Under the pieces are notes generated by a model. It ran no database searches, was not told where the DNA came from, and was given only the letters and a program-made list of their open reading frames with translations. A stretch of 64,000 nt of DNA from DATCLS01 sp036563805 (GTDB lineage: Bacteria; Actinomycetota; Acidimicrobiia; Acidimicrobiales; VFJN01): contig DATCLS010000017.1 in the NCBI GenBank assembly GCA_036563805.1, positions 1 through 64,000 of the forward strand, read 5' to 3'. Below, piece by piece: positions 1-12,361 of this stretch. How positions within the stretch are numbered: position 1 is the stretch's first letter; the number at the start of each line of letters is the position of its first letter. A program made the position numbers and the translations under genes.

Positions 1-1
1 C

Positions 2-106
2 ATCTGCCTCGCCCGCCGCCGCTGCAACGTCATCTTGGCCATGCTCCGCACCGGCCAGCACTACCTCACCCCCGACCAACGAACCGACCACCCCACCGCC
101 GCATGA
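2..106 (+). CDS. IS110-family transposase, C-terminal fragment
   Basis: The first bases encode the last 34 residues of a protein whose 5' part lies outside the window. The visible end, with the Arg-rich stretch ARRRCNVILAMLRTGQHY, matches the usual C-terminus of IS110/IS116/IS902-type DEDD transposases, where a short Arg/Cys helix is followed by a hydrophobic helix. The stop is at 104-106. The AC-rich tract just after it (about 107-140, with GACAAGAACATGGGGACACC) resembles the 3' end of such elements. The rest of the spacer to clpC has no coding sign. Completeness of the element cannot be judged from here. Confidence 0.7.
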   Translation: MCLARRRCNVILAMLRTGQHYLTPDQRTDHPTAA

Positions 107-315
107 CCCTTGACAAGAACATGGGGACACCCCCCAGGGCCCGCCCCCGGTCGGACCGCGCCGACCGACGGCCGACCCACGGCCGGACCGGCCAAGCCGG
201 CCCGGGACCACGGCCGGACGCGGCGACGCCCCGGCGGGGCGCCGGGGCGTCGCTCAGGTCCTCGTCCTGGCGAGCGAAACCGCGGCGGGCGACGGCCCGC
301 CCGGCGGTCGCTCGG

Positions 316-2841
<2,526 letters not shown>

Positions 2842-2952
2842 GGACCTGCCTCCCACCTTGTCGGGGGATCCGTGGAGGCGAGTGTACCCGCGGTCCGTGT
2901 TCCCTACGCCGTCGAGCGCGGTTTGTAACCGGCGGGTATCACCTCCCCTAAC

Positions 2953-3942
2953 GTGGTGTCGGTGGCCTCCCCCGACCCCCTCACCGGCCTACCGGGCCTG
3001 CCTGACCTGCGTGATCGCGTCGAGAAGCGGTTGCTGGGGGCTGTGGAGACCGCGAATCCGCAGATGACCGAGATGACCTCCCATCTGGTCCGGGCCGGCG
3101 GCAAGCGCATCCGGCCGCTGTTCGTGCTGGCTGCGGCCGCGAGCGCGAACGACACGGCGGGCGAGGACGCCGTCACCGGCGGTGTCGCCGTCGAGCTCGT
3201 CCACATCGGATCGCTCTACCACGACGACGTGATCGACGAGGCCCCCACCCGGCGGACCGTCGAGAGCGTGAACGCCCGGTGGGGCAACCTGCGGGCCGTG
3301 CTGGCCGGCGACTTCCTGCTGGCCCGGGCGTCGGAGCTGGCGGCGTCTCTCGGCACCGAGGTGGCCGAGCTGCTGGCCGCCACCATCGCCCGGCTGTGCG
3401 AGGGCGAGGTCGCCGAGCTGCAGGACGCGTACCAGGTCACCCGCACCGAGGCGAGCTACCTGGCCGCCATCGAGGGCAAGACCGCCTCGCTGTTCGCGTC
3501 GGCCTGCCGGATCGGCGGGCTGGTCGCCGACCTGCCCCGCGACCGGATCGAGGCGCTCACCGAGTTCGGCCTCCACTACGGCATGGCCTTCCAGGTGGTC
3601 GACGACGTGCTCGACGTGGTGGCCACCGCGGACGAGCTGGGCAAGCCGGCCGGCCACGACCTGACCGAGGGGGTCTACAACCTGCCGGTCCTGCGGGCGC
3701 TGGCCGGCGACGAGGGCCCCGAGCTGCGGGGCCTGCTGGGCGGGCCGATCGAGGGCGACCGCCTGGCCCGGGCGCTGGAGCTGGTGCGGGGCGGCCGGGG
3801 CGTGCCCGAAGCCGTCGCCGTGGCCGAGGGCTACGCCAACCGGGCCGTGGAGGCGCTGGCGCCGCTGCCGCCGTCCCCGGCCGTCGAGGCGCTCGCCGGG
3901 GCGGCCCGCCACCTGACGGCGGAGCTGCACGGGCGGCTCTGA
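2953..3942 (+). CDS. Polyprenyl diphosphate synthase (trans-isoprenyl, IspB/HepT type)
   Basis: Head-to-tail prenyl chain elongation, condensing isopentenyl diphosphate with an allylic diphosphate to give the side chain of menaquinone or another long polyprenyl product. The first Asp-rich motif DDVID is at residues 91-95 and the second, DDVLD, at 217-221. GGKRIRP near residue 49 is the conserved IPP-binding segment. At about 329 residues it has normal length. Three GTG codons (2953, 2956, 2962) could serve as start, and no good Shine-Dalgarno sequence separates them. Product chain length cannot be read from the sequence. It is the first of two + strand genes placed between clpC and a run of - strand genes. 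Confidence 0.9.
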   Translation: MVSVASPDPLTGLPGLPDLRDRVEKRLLGAVETANPQMTEMTSHLVRAGGKRIRPLFVLAAAASANDTAGEDAVTGGVAVELVHIGSLYHDDVIDEAPTRRTVESVNARWGNLRAVLAGDFLLARASELAASLGTEVAELLAATIARLCEGEVAELQDAYQVTRTEASYLAAIEGKTASLFASACRIGGLVADLPRDRIEALTEFGLHYGMAFQVVDDVLDVVATADELGKPAGHDLTEGVYNLPVLRALAGDEGPELRGLLGGPIEGDRLARALELVRGGRGVPEAVAVAEGYANRAVEALAPLPPSPAVEALAGAARHLTAELHGRL

Positions 3943-4021
3943 CGGCGGCCGGCGCCCGCCGGCTGCGGCCCGGCCGGCCCGGATACCAGCTGGGACGCTG
4001 CGGGCGCGCGAGGCTTGAGCC

Positions 4022-4477
4022 GTGCGAGTGACGGCCCGAGTCGACTATGCGGTGCGGAGCGCGACCGAGCTCGCCCTCGAGCACCCGGGCACCCTGACCG
4101 CGGACACGATCGCGGCCCGCCAGGAGCTGCCCCTGGCGTTCACCAAGCAGATCCTGAGCGCGATGCGGCGGGCGTCGCTCGTGCAGAGCCACCGGGGCGG
4201 CGAGGGCGGCTACCGGCTGCTGCGGCCGCCGGAGGCGGTCTCGGTCGCCGACATCGTCCGGGCCGTCGAGGGCCCGCTGGCCGACGTGCGGGGCGAGGCG
4301 CCCGAGACGCTCGAGTACCCGCCGTCCACCCAGGTCCTCCGCCCGCTGTGGATCGCCACCCGGGCCAGCCTGCGGGCGGTGCTCGAGACCGTCACGCTCG
4401 CGGACCTGGCGGCCGGCAAGCTGCCCAGGGACGTCGAGGCGTACACCGAGGTCGCCGGCGCCTGGGAGCGGCGCTGA
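4022..4477 (+). CDS. Rrf2-family transcriptional regulator lacking cysteines
   Basis: A winged-helix regulator of 151 residues. The N-terminal segment with DYAVRSATELA, the recognition helix region (LPLAFTKQILSAMRRASLVQS) and the wing HRGGEGGYRL are typical of Rrf2/IscR/NsrR proteins. The C-terminal part that in IscR or NsrR carries three Fe-S cysteines contains no cysteine at all, so it cannot bind a cluster in the usual way and probably senses something else. The GTG start is preceded by no Shine-Dalgarno sequence, so a leaderless message is possible. It lies 79 bases after the polyprenyl synthase and is convergent with the AlkB-like gene. The target is unknown. Confidence 0.9.
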   Translation: MRVTARVDYAVRSATELALEHPGTLTADTIAARQELPLAFTKQILSAMRRASLVQSHRGGEGGYRLLRPPEAVSVADIVRAVEGPLADVRGEAPETLEYPPSTQVLRPLWIATRASLRAVLETVTLADLAAGKLPRDVEAYTEVAGAWERR

Positions 4478-4493
4478 CACGCCGGGCGGGCGC

Positions 4494-5159
4494 CTAACGG
4501 CTGAACGTGCGCGGCGCCCGGTAGGACGGGTGCTGGACCGGCCGGCCGGTCCGCGCCGTCCACCGCCACTGCACCGAGATGCGCCCGCCGGCCACGCCGG
4601 GCGCCCGGGGCACGGCGTGCTCCCACCCGACCTGGCACCGTCCGCCCATGACCAGCAGGTCGCCGTGGCCGGGCGCGAAGTCGTGGGTGGCGCCCCCGGC
4701 CGGGACGTCGTGGGCGTACCGGCGCGACCGGGGCCGGACGAGGAACGGCCGGCGGGCGCCGAGCACCAGCAGGGCGATCAGCGTGTCGTCGAGCCAGCGC
4801 AGGTCGTCGTCGCGGTGGAACGCCTGGCTGTCGCGCCCGTCGCGGTACCAGTTCAGCGAGAAGCCGGCGAAGGAGACGCCGTAGCGGGCCCGCAGCGCCT
4901 TGGCGGCGTCGACCAGGACGGGGTCGGGGGCGTCGGCGACCGAGGCGTAGCCGGCCGTGAGCCGGGGCTCGTCGACCCACCGCTCGTAGCGGAACACGCG
5001 GCCCTGTCGCCACGGCACGGCCGCCACCAGCGTGTCGTACAGCCGGTCGGCACCGCGCACCCAGCCGCGGACGACGTCGACCCACGAGGCCTCGTCGAGC
5101 CACGTGCGCTCGACCGACGCCCCTCGGGTGAGGGACGGGCCCGTCGGCCCGCCCGCCAC
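4494..5159 (-). CDS. AlkB-like 2-oxoglutarate/Fe(II) dioxygenase
   Basis: Predicted oxidative demethylase of alkylated nucleic acid bases. The 221-residue protein has the substrate/iron-site signature NWYRDGRD (about 103-110), the iron pair H115-x-D117 in FHRDDD, a distal iron ligand H181 in WEHAVPR, and 2-oxoglutarate-binding arginines in RISVQWRW (from 193). These are the hallmarks of the AlkB/ALKBH fold. The GTG start lies one base after the stop of the DUF3039 gene on the same strand, so the two are probably co-transcribed. Whether it repairs DNA, RNA or another substrate is not shown by the sequence. Confidence 0.9.
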   Translation of the reverse strand: MAGGPTGPSLTRGASVERTWLDEASWVDVVRGWVRGADRLYDTLVAAVPWRQGRVFRYERWVDEPRLTAGYASVADAPDPVLVDAAKALRARYGVSFAGFSLNWYRDGRDSQAFHRDDDLRWLDDTLIALLVLGARRPFLVRPRSRRYAHDVPAGGATHDFAPGHGDLLVMGGRCQVGWEHAVPRAPGVAGGRISVQWRWTARTGRPVQHPSYRAPRTFSR

Positions 5160-5160
5160 G

Positions 5161-5463
5161 TCAGGCGCCGGGCGTCTCGCCCAGGCCGTCGTTGACCGCC
5201 CGGTACATGTCGTAGATCTCCTTGCAGGCCTGGCACATGGGCAACTTCTTCGGGTCGCGCTGGGGCACGAAGCGCTCGCCGCACAGGGCCTCGACCGGAT
5301 AGCCGAACACCCGGGCCTCGGTCACCTTGGCCACCGCCGACTCGCCCGGGTCGGTGCGGACGATGTGGGCGACCTTCGGCTCGCCCGTCTGCAGGTCTTC
5401 GTCGGTGCGCGTGTCGGTGCGCTCGTCGACCTGGGGCAGCGTGGTGATCAGCGGTGTCGTCAT
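5161..5463 (-). CDS. DUF3039 family protein
   Basis: A 100-residue protein of the actinobacterial DUF3039 family. After a variable N-terminus it has the conserved block VEALCGERFVPQRDPKKLPMC (about 57-77) followed by C-x-x-C-K (MCQACKEIYDMY). The Cys residues at ALCG and C-x-x-C suggest a small zinc-binding site. The function is unknown. It is located directly upstream of the AlkB-like gene with essentially no gap, so the two are likely one transcript. Confidence 0.85.
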   Translation of the reverse strand: MTTPLITTLPQVDERTDTRTDEDLQTGEPKVAHIVRTDPGESAVAKVTEARVFGYPVEALCGERFVPQRDPKKLPMCQACKEIYDMYRAVNDGLGETPGA

Positions 5464-5500
5464 CGTCGATCTCGCCTCCGCCCCTCAGATTACGGCCGGG

Positions 5501-5941
5501 TCAGACGACCGCGGGCATGCGGTCGCGGATGGCGTCGCGCAGCTCCTGCAGCGCCGCCGGCTCCAGCGGCCGCTCGCCGGGGCCGGTCGGGAGGCCGCGG
5601 CGGGCGTCGTCGAACACCTCGCCCATCCAGGTCCGCGGCGTCGTGTACCGCGGCAGGACCTGCATGTAGACCTGGTGCGACGGGCTCATGTGGAAGGCAT
5701 GGTCGTACGAGTCGGGGCTCAGCAGCTGGTCGAGCGCCCGGTGGACCCGCTGGATGTGGGTGTGGAGGTCCATCCACTCGGCCGCCGTGAGGTCGGCGAC
5801 CGAGTCGCACGGACGGTTGAGCAGGATCACGGCCGCGCCGAGCTGGTGCTGATCGGTGCTCACCGCGATCGTCCAGGTCGTGCGGGCCTCGACCTGGGCT
5901 TCGGGCGGGATGCGGAGCCAGGTTCCGGTCACGGGCCCCAT
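5501..5941 (-). CDS. HIT-like protein with degenerate histidine triad
   Basis: A 146-residue protein with the layout of HIT-superfamily hydrolases: an N-terminal strand pair (AAVILLNRPCDSVADLT), a helix (LHTHIQRVHRALDQLL), and the active-site strand HQVYMQVLPRYTTPRTW at 89-105. In related HIT proteins this strand reads QVHLHVLPRY. Here the two triad histidines are Tyr92 and Gln94, so nucleotide hydrolysis by the normal mechanism is unlikely. It sits 37 bases upstream of the DUF3039 gene on the same strand. A binding or regulatory role is possible but unproven. The ATG at 5941 is the only good start. Confidence 0.65.
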   Translation of the reverse strand: MGPVTGTWLRIPPEAQVEARTTWTIAVSTDQHQLGAAVILLNRPCDSVADLTAAEWMDLHTHIQRVHRALDQLLSPDSYDHAFHMSPSHQVYMQVLPRYTTPRTWMGEVFDDARRGLPTGPGERPLEPAALQELRDAIRDRMPAVV

Positions 5942-6061
5942 TTTGGCAGGGGTCTGTACTTAGGTCGCCACCCGGGCGGCGCGGCCAGCCAGGCCACGGC
6001 GCCGCCCGGGGCTGTGTCGTCACCAGGCTGCGTCGCGACCCGAGCTGCGTGGGCAGCCGGG

Positions 6062-7504
6062 CTACGTGGGCAGCCGGCGGGGAAGGCGCCCGGCCGCGGC
6101 CACGCCCGCGAGGGCGACGCCCAGCGTGACCAGGAACGCCAGGGTGAGCGACGAGCCGGTGGACCAGTCGTGGGCCTCGCCCAGCGCCACGAACACCCCG
6201 GCCATGCCGGTGCCCAGCGACGTGCCCAGGACGTCGGTGAGCTGGAGCGACGAGCTGGCCCGGCCCTCCGTCCCGGAGGCGGCCCCACCGAGCACCGTGG
6301 TCGACAGCGGCGCGTACGACAGGCCGATGCCGAGGCCGCCGACGGTCCAGGCGGCGATGAGCACCGCCACCGGCACGGAGCCGAGCCCGACCATCGTCCC
6401 GGCCACCCCCGCCGCCAGGCCGGCGAACCCCCAGCGCACCAGCCGGCGCGGGCCCCGCGACAGGACGAGGCGCTGCTGGATCCAGGACCCGGCGGTCCAC
6501 GACAGCGTCGTGGCGGTCAGCGCCAGACCGGCCATCCAGGTGGGCTGGCCGCGGGCGTCGGTGACCGCCAGCGAGATGTAGGCGTCGGTGCCGAAGAACG
6601 CGAACGTGAGGATGCCCCGGACCGCCACCGCGGCCGGCACGCCGGGCCGGAGTCGGACGGTGCCGGCCGGGACGAGCCGCAGGAAGGCGAGCGCCGCCAC
6701 CGGCGCCCCGGCCACGACGAGCGCCGCCGCCGGCCCGGCGCCCTCCGTGCTCAGGCCGGCGAGGACGAGGGCAACGCCGACGACCAGCACCGCGGCCGGC
6801 CGCCAGCGGTTCGGCGCCCGGGCGGCCGCCCCGTCGTCCGGCACCGTGCCGGACAGGATGGGCAGCGTCATGGCGGCGGCGAGCGCCACGAGAGGCAGCA
6901 GGGCCAGGAACACGACCCGCCACGACGCCCACCGCTCGATGCCGCTGGCCGCCGCCGGCCCCAGGAGGCCGGGAACGACCCAGGCGGTGGAGAACACGGC
7001 GAACACCCGCGGCCGCAGCGCCGGCGGGAAGGCCCGCCCGACGGTCGTGTAGGCGACGGCGGGGATGGCGCCGGCCCCCACGCCCTGCAGCACCCGCCCG
7101 ACCACCAGGACGCCCATGCTGGGCGCCGCCCCGCCGACCACCAGGCCGGCGGCGAACAGGACGAGCCCGGTGGCGTACGGGAGCCGCGTCCCCCGGCGGT
7201 CGGCCGTGTCGCCGGCGACCACGATCCCGAGCAGGCTGCCCAAAAAGAAGCCCGAGAACACCCAGCCGTAGAGGCCGAGCCCGCCCAGGTCGTCGGCCAC
7301 CACCGGCATGACGGTGGCCACCGCCAGCGACTCGAACGCCACCAGGGTCACGGTGAGGACCAGCCCCGCGGTCAGCCGGCCGCGGCCGGGTCCCCACAGG
7401 CGGACCTCGGGCTCCGGCGCGCCCGCAGGGGTCTCGGGCGCGCCCGCAGGAATCTCTGCCGCGCGCCCGGGCGCGGTCGGGGGGTGCGTCTCCACCTCGG
7501 ACAT
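6062..7504 (-). CDS. MFS transporter, drug:H+ antiporter type
   Basis: A 480-residue integral membrane protein with a short hydrophilic N-terminus (Glu/Pro-rich, about 40 residues) and at least twelve hydrophobic segments. MFS motif A is visible as GDTADRRGTR between TM2 and TM3, and the motif region ASWRVVFLALLPLVAL resembles DHA2 exporters. The open frame runs further upstream, but the ATG at 7504 is chosen because earlier residues are Ser/Arg-rich shadow sequence and the membrane domain starts about 45 residues later. It is divergent from the histidine kinase with 64 bases between them. The substrate is unknown. Confidence 0.88.
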   Translation of the reverse strand: MSEVETHPPTAPGRAAEIPAGAPETPAGAPEPEVRLWGPGRGRLTAGLVLTVTLVAFESLAVATVMPVVADDLGGLGLYGWVFSGFFLGSLLGIVVAGDTADRRGTRLPYATGLVLFAAGLVVGGAAPSMGVLVVGRVLQGVGAGAIPAVAYTTVGRAFPPALRPRVFAVFSTAWVVPGLLGPAAASGIERWASWRVVFLALLPLVALAAAMTLPILSGTVPDDGAAARAPNRWRPAAVLVVGVALVLAGLSTEGAGPAAALVVAGAPVAALAFLRLVPAGTVRLRPGVPAAVAVRGILTFAFFGTDAYISLAVTDARGQPTWMAGLALTATTLSWTAGSWIQQRLVLSRGPRRLVRWGFAGLAAGVAGTMVGLGSVPVAVLIAAWTVGGLGIGLSYAPLSTTVLGGAASGTEGRASSSLQLTDVLGTSLGTGMAGVFVALGEAHDWSTGSSLTLAFLVTLGVALAGVAAAGRLPRRLPT

Positions 7505-7568
7505 GCCACCGGTCCAACCAGCGGCGCCGCCACCGGATTCCATCCGCCCGTCGGGAAAACTCGGGGGC

Positions 7569-8726
7569 GTGACCCCGTCCGGAGCGACCCGCGGCCCCGG
7601 CTCCCCGGCCCCCGACCCGGGGCGGGAGGACGCGCTCGTGCGCGGCCTGCTGGCCGGCATCGCCGTGTTCCGCTGGCTGGCCTGGGCCTGGATGGCGACG
7701 CTGCTGGTCGTGAGCCGGCCCGAGCTGGGCGACGAGCGGGCCCGGCCGTGGCTGGCCATCGCCCTGGTGGCCGCGGCGCTGGCCACGACCGCCGCCCTCA
7801 CGGTCGTGCTCCGCACCGACCCCGACCGCCTGCTCACGCTGCCGCTGGTGGCGGCCGAGGTGGCCGTCGCCTTCGCCCTCGAGGTGGGCGACATCGCCGC
7901 CTACAACGGCGTGGACCGCGCCCAGTCGCTGTCGTCGGCCTGGCCCCTGGCCGGGATCCTGACCGCCGGGGTAGCGTTCGCCGCCCGGGGCGGCCTGGTC
8001 GCCGGCGTGGCGGTCGGCCTCGGCCGCGTGGCCGGCGAGCTGATCGAGCCGGGCCGGTGGAGCCGGCACGACAGCGTCTCGTCGCTCTCGTCGGTCGTCT
8101 TGTACGGGCTGGCCGGCGTCGTCGCCGGCCTCGTCACCGCCCGGCTGCGCGACGCCGAGCGGCGCATCTCGCTCGCCCAGGCCCGCGAGGAGATCGCCCG
8201 CACGCTGCACGACGGCGTGCTCCAGACGCTGGCCGTCGTCCAGCGGCGGGCCGAGGACCCGGACCTCGTCCGCCTGGCCCACGAGCAGGAGCGCGAGCTG
8301 CGCGAGTACCTGTTCGGCGCCCGCACCGCGGTCGGCGGGGGCGGCGACCTGGGCACCCGCCTGCGGGCGGCGGCCGCCCGGTTCGAGGACCGTTACGGGG
8401 GCACCGCCCGGGTGATCCTGGCCGACGACCTGCCCGCGCTGCCGCCCCCGGTCGTCGAGGCGCTGGCCGGCGCCGTGGGCGAGGCGCTCACCAACGCCGG
8501 CAAGCACGGCGGGGCCGGCACGGTCACCGTCTACGCCGAGCCGGCCGACGGGGCGGTGTTCTGCTCGGTCAAGGACGACGGCACCGGGTTCGACCCGGCG
8601 GCGACGCCCGAGGGCGAGGGCCTGCGCCGGTCGGTCCGGGGCCGCATCGCCGAGGTCGGCGGCCGCGTCGAGGTCGACGGGCGGCCGGGGCGGGGCACCG
8701 AGGTGCGGTGCTGGGTGCCGACCTGA
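7569..8726 (+). CDS. Membrane sensor histidine kinase, NarL-system type
   Basis: A 385-residue sensor kinase with about five transmembrane helices (roughly residues 20-195) and no recognisable extracellular domain. A HisKA_3 dimerisation helix with the phosphate-accepting His214 (RTLHDGVLQTL) and a HATPase_c domain with N309 (EALTNAGKHG) and G box DDGTGFD follow. The start is taken at GTG 7569, since the upstream in-frame part overlaps the divergent MFS gene and reads as shadow sequence. The response regulator starts 79 bases downstream, so the two form one two-component system. The signal is unknown. The neighbouring MFS exporter is a plausible target. Confidence 0.9.
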   Translation: MTPSGATRGPGSPAPDPGREDALVRGLLAGIAVFRWLAWAWMATLLVVSRPELGDERARPWLAIALVAAALATTAALTVVLRTDPDRLLTLPLVAAEVAVAFALEVGDIAAYNGVDRAQSLSSAWPLAGILTAGVAFAARGGLVAGVAVGLGRVAGELIEPGRWSRHDSVSSLSSVVLYGLAGVVAGLVTARLRDAERRISLAQAREEIARTLHDGVLQTLAVVQRRAEDPDLVRLAHEQERELREYLFGARTAVGGGGDLGTRLRAAAARFEDRYGGTARVILADDLPALPPPVVEALAGAVGEALTNAGKHGGAGTVTVYAEPADGAVFCSVKDDGTGFDPAATPEGEGLRRSVRGRIAEVGGRVEVDGRPGRGTEVRCWVPT

Positions 8727-8805
8727 CCGGTCCTGACCGGTCCAGGCCCCGTCGCTGCCCGCGTCCGCCCTGACGGCGAGGCTACGGTCCCGTACCCTGC
8801 GGGGC

Positions 8806-9438
8806 GTGAGCGATCTGCGCGCGGTTCGCGTCGTGGTGGTCGACGACCACCCGATCTGGCGGTCGGGGCTGCGCGCCGACCTCGGCTCCAACTTCCACAT
8901 CGTGGGCGAGGCCGGCGACGCCGACGAGGCCATCGAGCTGATCCGGTCGACCAACCCCGACCTGGTGGTGTGCGACCTCAACATGCCGGGCGGCGGGGGC
9001 ATCAAGGTGGCCCGGGCCTGCGGCCAGGACACCCACATCGTCATGCTCACGGTCAGCGAGCAGGAGCGCGACCTGCTCGACGCCGTGGCCGCCGGCGCCC
9101 ACGGCTACCTGGTGAAGACGACCCCGCCCGACGAGCTGCGCCGCGAGCTGTGGCGGGCGGCCCACGGCGAGCCGGTGTTCTCGCCCACGCTGGCGTCGCT
9201 GGTGCTGGGCGAGTTCCGCCGCCTGGCCAAGGCGGCGGGGCCGACCCAGCCGCTGTCCGAGCGGGAGCGAGAGGTCCTGCAGTACGTGGCCCGGGGCCAC
9301 ACCTACCGCGAGATCGGCGAGCAGCTGTTCATCGCCGAGAAGACGGTCGAGAACCACGTGCGCAACATCCTGAACAAGCTCCACCTCAACCGGCGGCAGG
9401 AGCTGGTCCGCTACGCCCTCGAGCACGGCATCGACTGA
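8806..9438 (+). CDS. NarL/FixJ-family response regulator
   Basis: A 210-residue regulator with an N-terminal receiver domain: acidic pair DD13-14, phosphoacceptor Asp57 in VVCDLNMPG, and Lys in YLVKTT. The C-terminal LuxR-type HTH (LSEREREVLQYVARGHTYREI to VENHVRNILNKLHL, about 148-200) binds DNA. It is the partner of the kinase encoded immediately upstream. The GTG start at 8806 follows a short leader with no strong ribosome-binding site. The gene is convergent with the serpin gene. Confidence 0.95.
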   Translation: MSDLRAVRVVVVDDHPIWRSGLRADLGSNFHIVGEAGDADEAIELIRSTNPDLVVCDLNMPGGGGIKVARACGQDTHIVMLTVSEQERDLLDAVAAGAHGYLVKTTPPDELRRELWRAAHGEPVFSPTLASLVLGEFRRLAKAAGPTQPLSEREREVLQYVARGHTYREIGEQLFIAEKTVENHVRNILNKLHLNRRQELVRYALEHGID

Positions 9439-9593
9439 CGATCGGCGGCGCCGGGCGGGGGACGGCGCCGGGCGGGCGGCGATGCCGAGCGGGCGGCGAT
9501 GCCGGCGGGCGGGCGGGGCATGACGCCGGGTGGACGGCCCGCGGCGGGGCGGTGACGGCCGCCCGCGGGTGGCCCCGGGCGGGGACGGGGCGC

Positions 9594-10877
9594 TCAGCGG
9601 GACGGGTCGACCACCCGCCCCACGAACAGCGGCGCCCCGGTCGCGACGTGCCGCACCGCGTACAGGAACGGCCGGTCGACGGTGATCGGGACCGGCGGGT
9701 CGGCCGGCGCCGAGGTCACGCCGACCCCGATGGCGGTGGCGGCTGCCGCCTCGGTGCCGTTCTCGTCGACGGTGATGTCGGCGGCCTGGACCGCGCTGGC
9801 GATCTCGAGGTCGGGGCCGATGCCGCTCAGGTCGCCGCCGGGGATCCGCAGGCCCCGCTCGGCCAGCACCGGCGCCAGGTCGAGGGCGGCGTTGGCCGCC
9901 CACCGGGGCAGGCGCAGGTCGACCTGGCCCGCGGTCAGCGTCCCGGCGACCTCGCCCAGGGCCGGCAGCGCCGCCGGGTCGTCGAGGGCGGCGGGGTCGT
10001 CGGGCACCACCACGAGCATGGCCAGCTCGCCGCCCCGGTAGGGGAGCTCGACGGCCGTGTACCCGGCGCCCCGGGCGTAACGGGCGTGGAGCGCGGGCGC
10101 GTGCATGGTCGGGACCTCGACGGTCGACCCGTCGGCCCGGTGGAACGGCTCCTCCTCGGTGGCCTCCTCGACGAACTGCGTCGCCCACTCGGCCTTCAGG
10201 TACGCGGCGTTGACCAGCATCGCCCGGGTCTCGTCGGTGATGGCGTCCTCGCCGAGCAGCTCGGGGATGCGGTCGCGGGTGGCGTCGGCGACCCAGTCGT
10301 TGATGGCCCGGCGGCTGCCGTCGGGGTCGTCGACGAAGTCGGTCACCTGCAGGCCGGCGCCGTAGTGGGTCGCCAGCGTGTCGAGGAAGTCGGCCTCGAC
10401 GTCGAAGCCCGACTGGGCCCAGATGGCGTTGGCCAGCTCGAGGGTCACGTCCTCGCCGGAGGCGGCCTCCAGCGTGGCGGTCAGGTCGTTCATGGCCGCG
10501 TGCAGGCCCGGCTGGTCGGGGAACCCGAACGCCCCGGCGATGGCGTCGACGGTGTCGCCCCGGGCGCCGGCCTCGGCCATGGCGAAGGCCACGGCCAGGC
10601 TCGTCGGGGAGAACACGGTGTTGTCGCCGGAGCGGGCCAGCACCGGCTCCACGGCGCGGGTGAACGTGTCGAGCCCGGCCACCAGCTCGGGCGTGGGGGC
10701 GTCGGCGGGCGCCGCCTGGCGGGGCCGGTCCGCGGCCACGAGCTCCACGTCGCTACCTCCCTCCCCGCCGCCCCCGCACGCCGCGGCGGCGAGCGCGGCG
10801 GCCACGAGCGCGGCCAGCCGGCGCCTCACCGACCGCGTGCTCGTCCGGCGTGTCCGACGCATGCCCGTTCGACCCAT
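9594..10877 (-). CDS. Serpin-family lipoprotein
   Basis: A serine-protease-inhibitor fold protein of about 427 residues. The N-terminus has an Arg-rich n-region, a hydrophobic stretch (LAALVAAALAAAAC) and a lipobox Cys followed by Gly, so it should be lipid-anchored outside the membrane. Serpin landmarks are present: VFSPTSLAVAFAMAEAGARG, NAAYLKAEW, and the C-terminal PFLYAVRHVATGAPLFVGRV. The reactive loop hinge reads NGTEAAAATA, with Gly at P15, Thr at P14 and Ala at P12-P9, as in inhibitory serpins. Counting from the hinge puts Thr-Ser at P1-P1'. ATG 10862 is an alternative start. It lies 71 bases downstream of lysS. Confidence 0.9.
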   Translation of the reverse strand: MGRTGMRRTRRTSTRSVRRRLAALVAAALAAAACGGGGEGGSDVELVAADRPRQAAPADAPTPELVAGLDTFTRAVEPVLARSGDNTVFSPTSLAVAFAMAEAGARGDTVDAIAGAFGFPDQPGLHAAMNDLTATLEAASGEDVTLELANAIWAQSGFDVEADFLDTLATHYGAGLQVTDFVDDPDGSRRAINDWVADATRDRIPELLGEDAITDETRAMLVNAAYLKAEWATQFVEEATEEEPFHRADGSTVEVPTMHAPALHARYARGAGYTAVELPYRGGELAMLVVVPDDPAALDDPAALPALGEVAGTLTAGQVDLRLPRWAANAALDLAPVLAERGLRIPGGDLSGIGPDLEIASAVQAADITVDENGTEAAAATAIGVGVTSAPADPPVPITVDRPFLYAVRHVATGAPLFVGRVVDPSR

Positions 10878-10948
10878 GCCCCTTCGACGCCCGAGGGTGG
10901 TCGCCGGGTTCCGTGACGACGCCGAAGTCGACGACGGCCAGCGGACCG

Positions 10949-12357
<1,409 letters not shown>

Positions 12358-12361
<4 letters not shown>

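Noticed and set aside
5327..8773. Frame of over 1100 codons on the + strand across DUF3039, HIT and MFS genes
   Set aside because: GC-rich shadow of well-supported genes on the other strand and other frames; the translation is Arg/Gly/Pro-rich.
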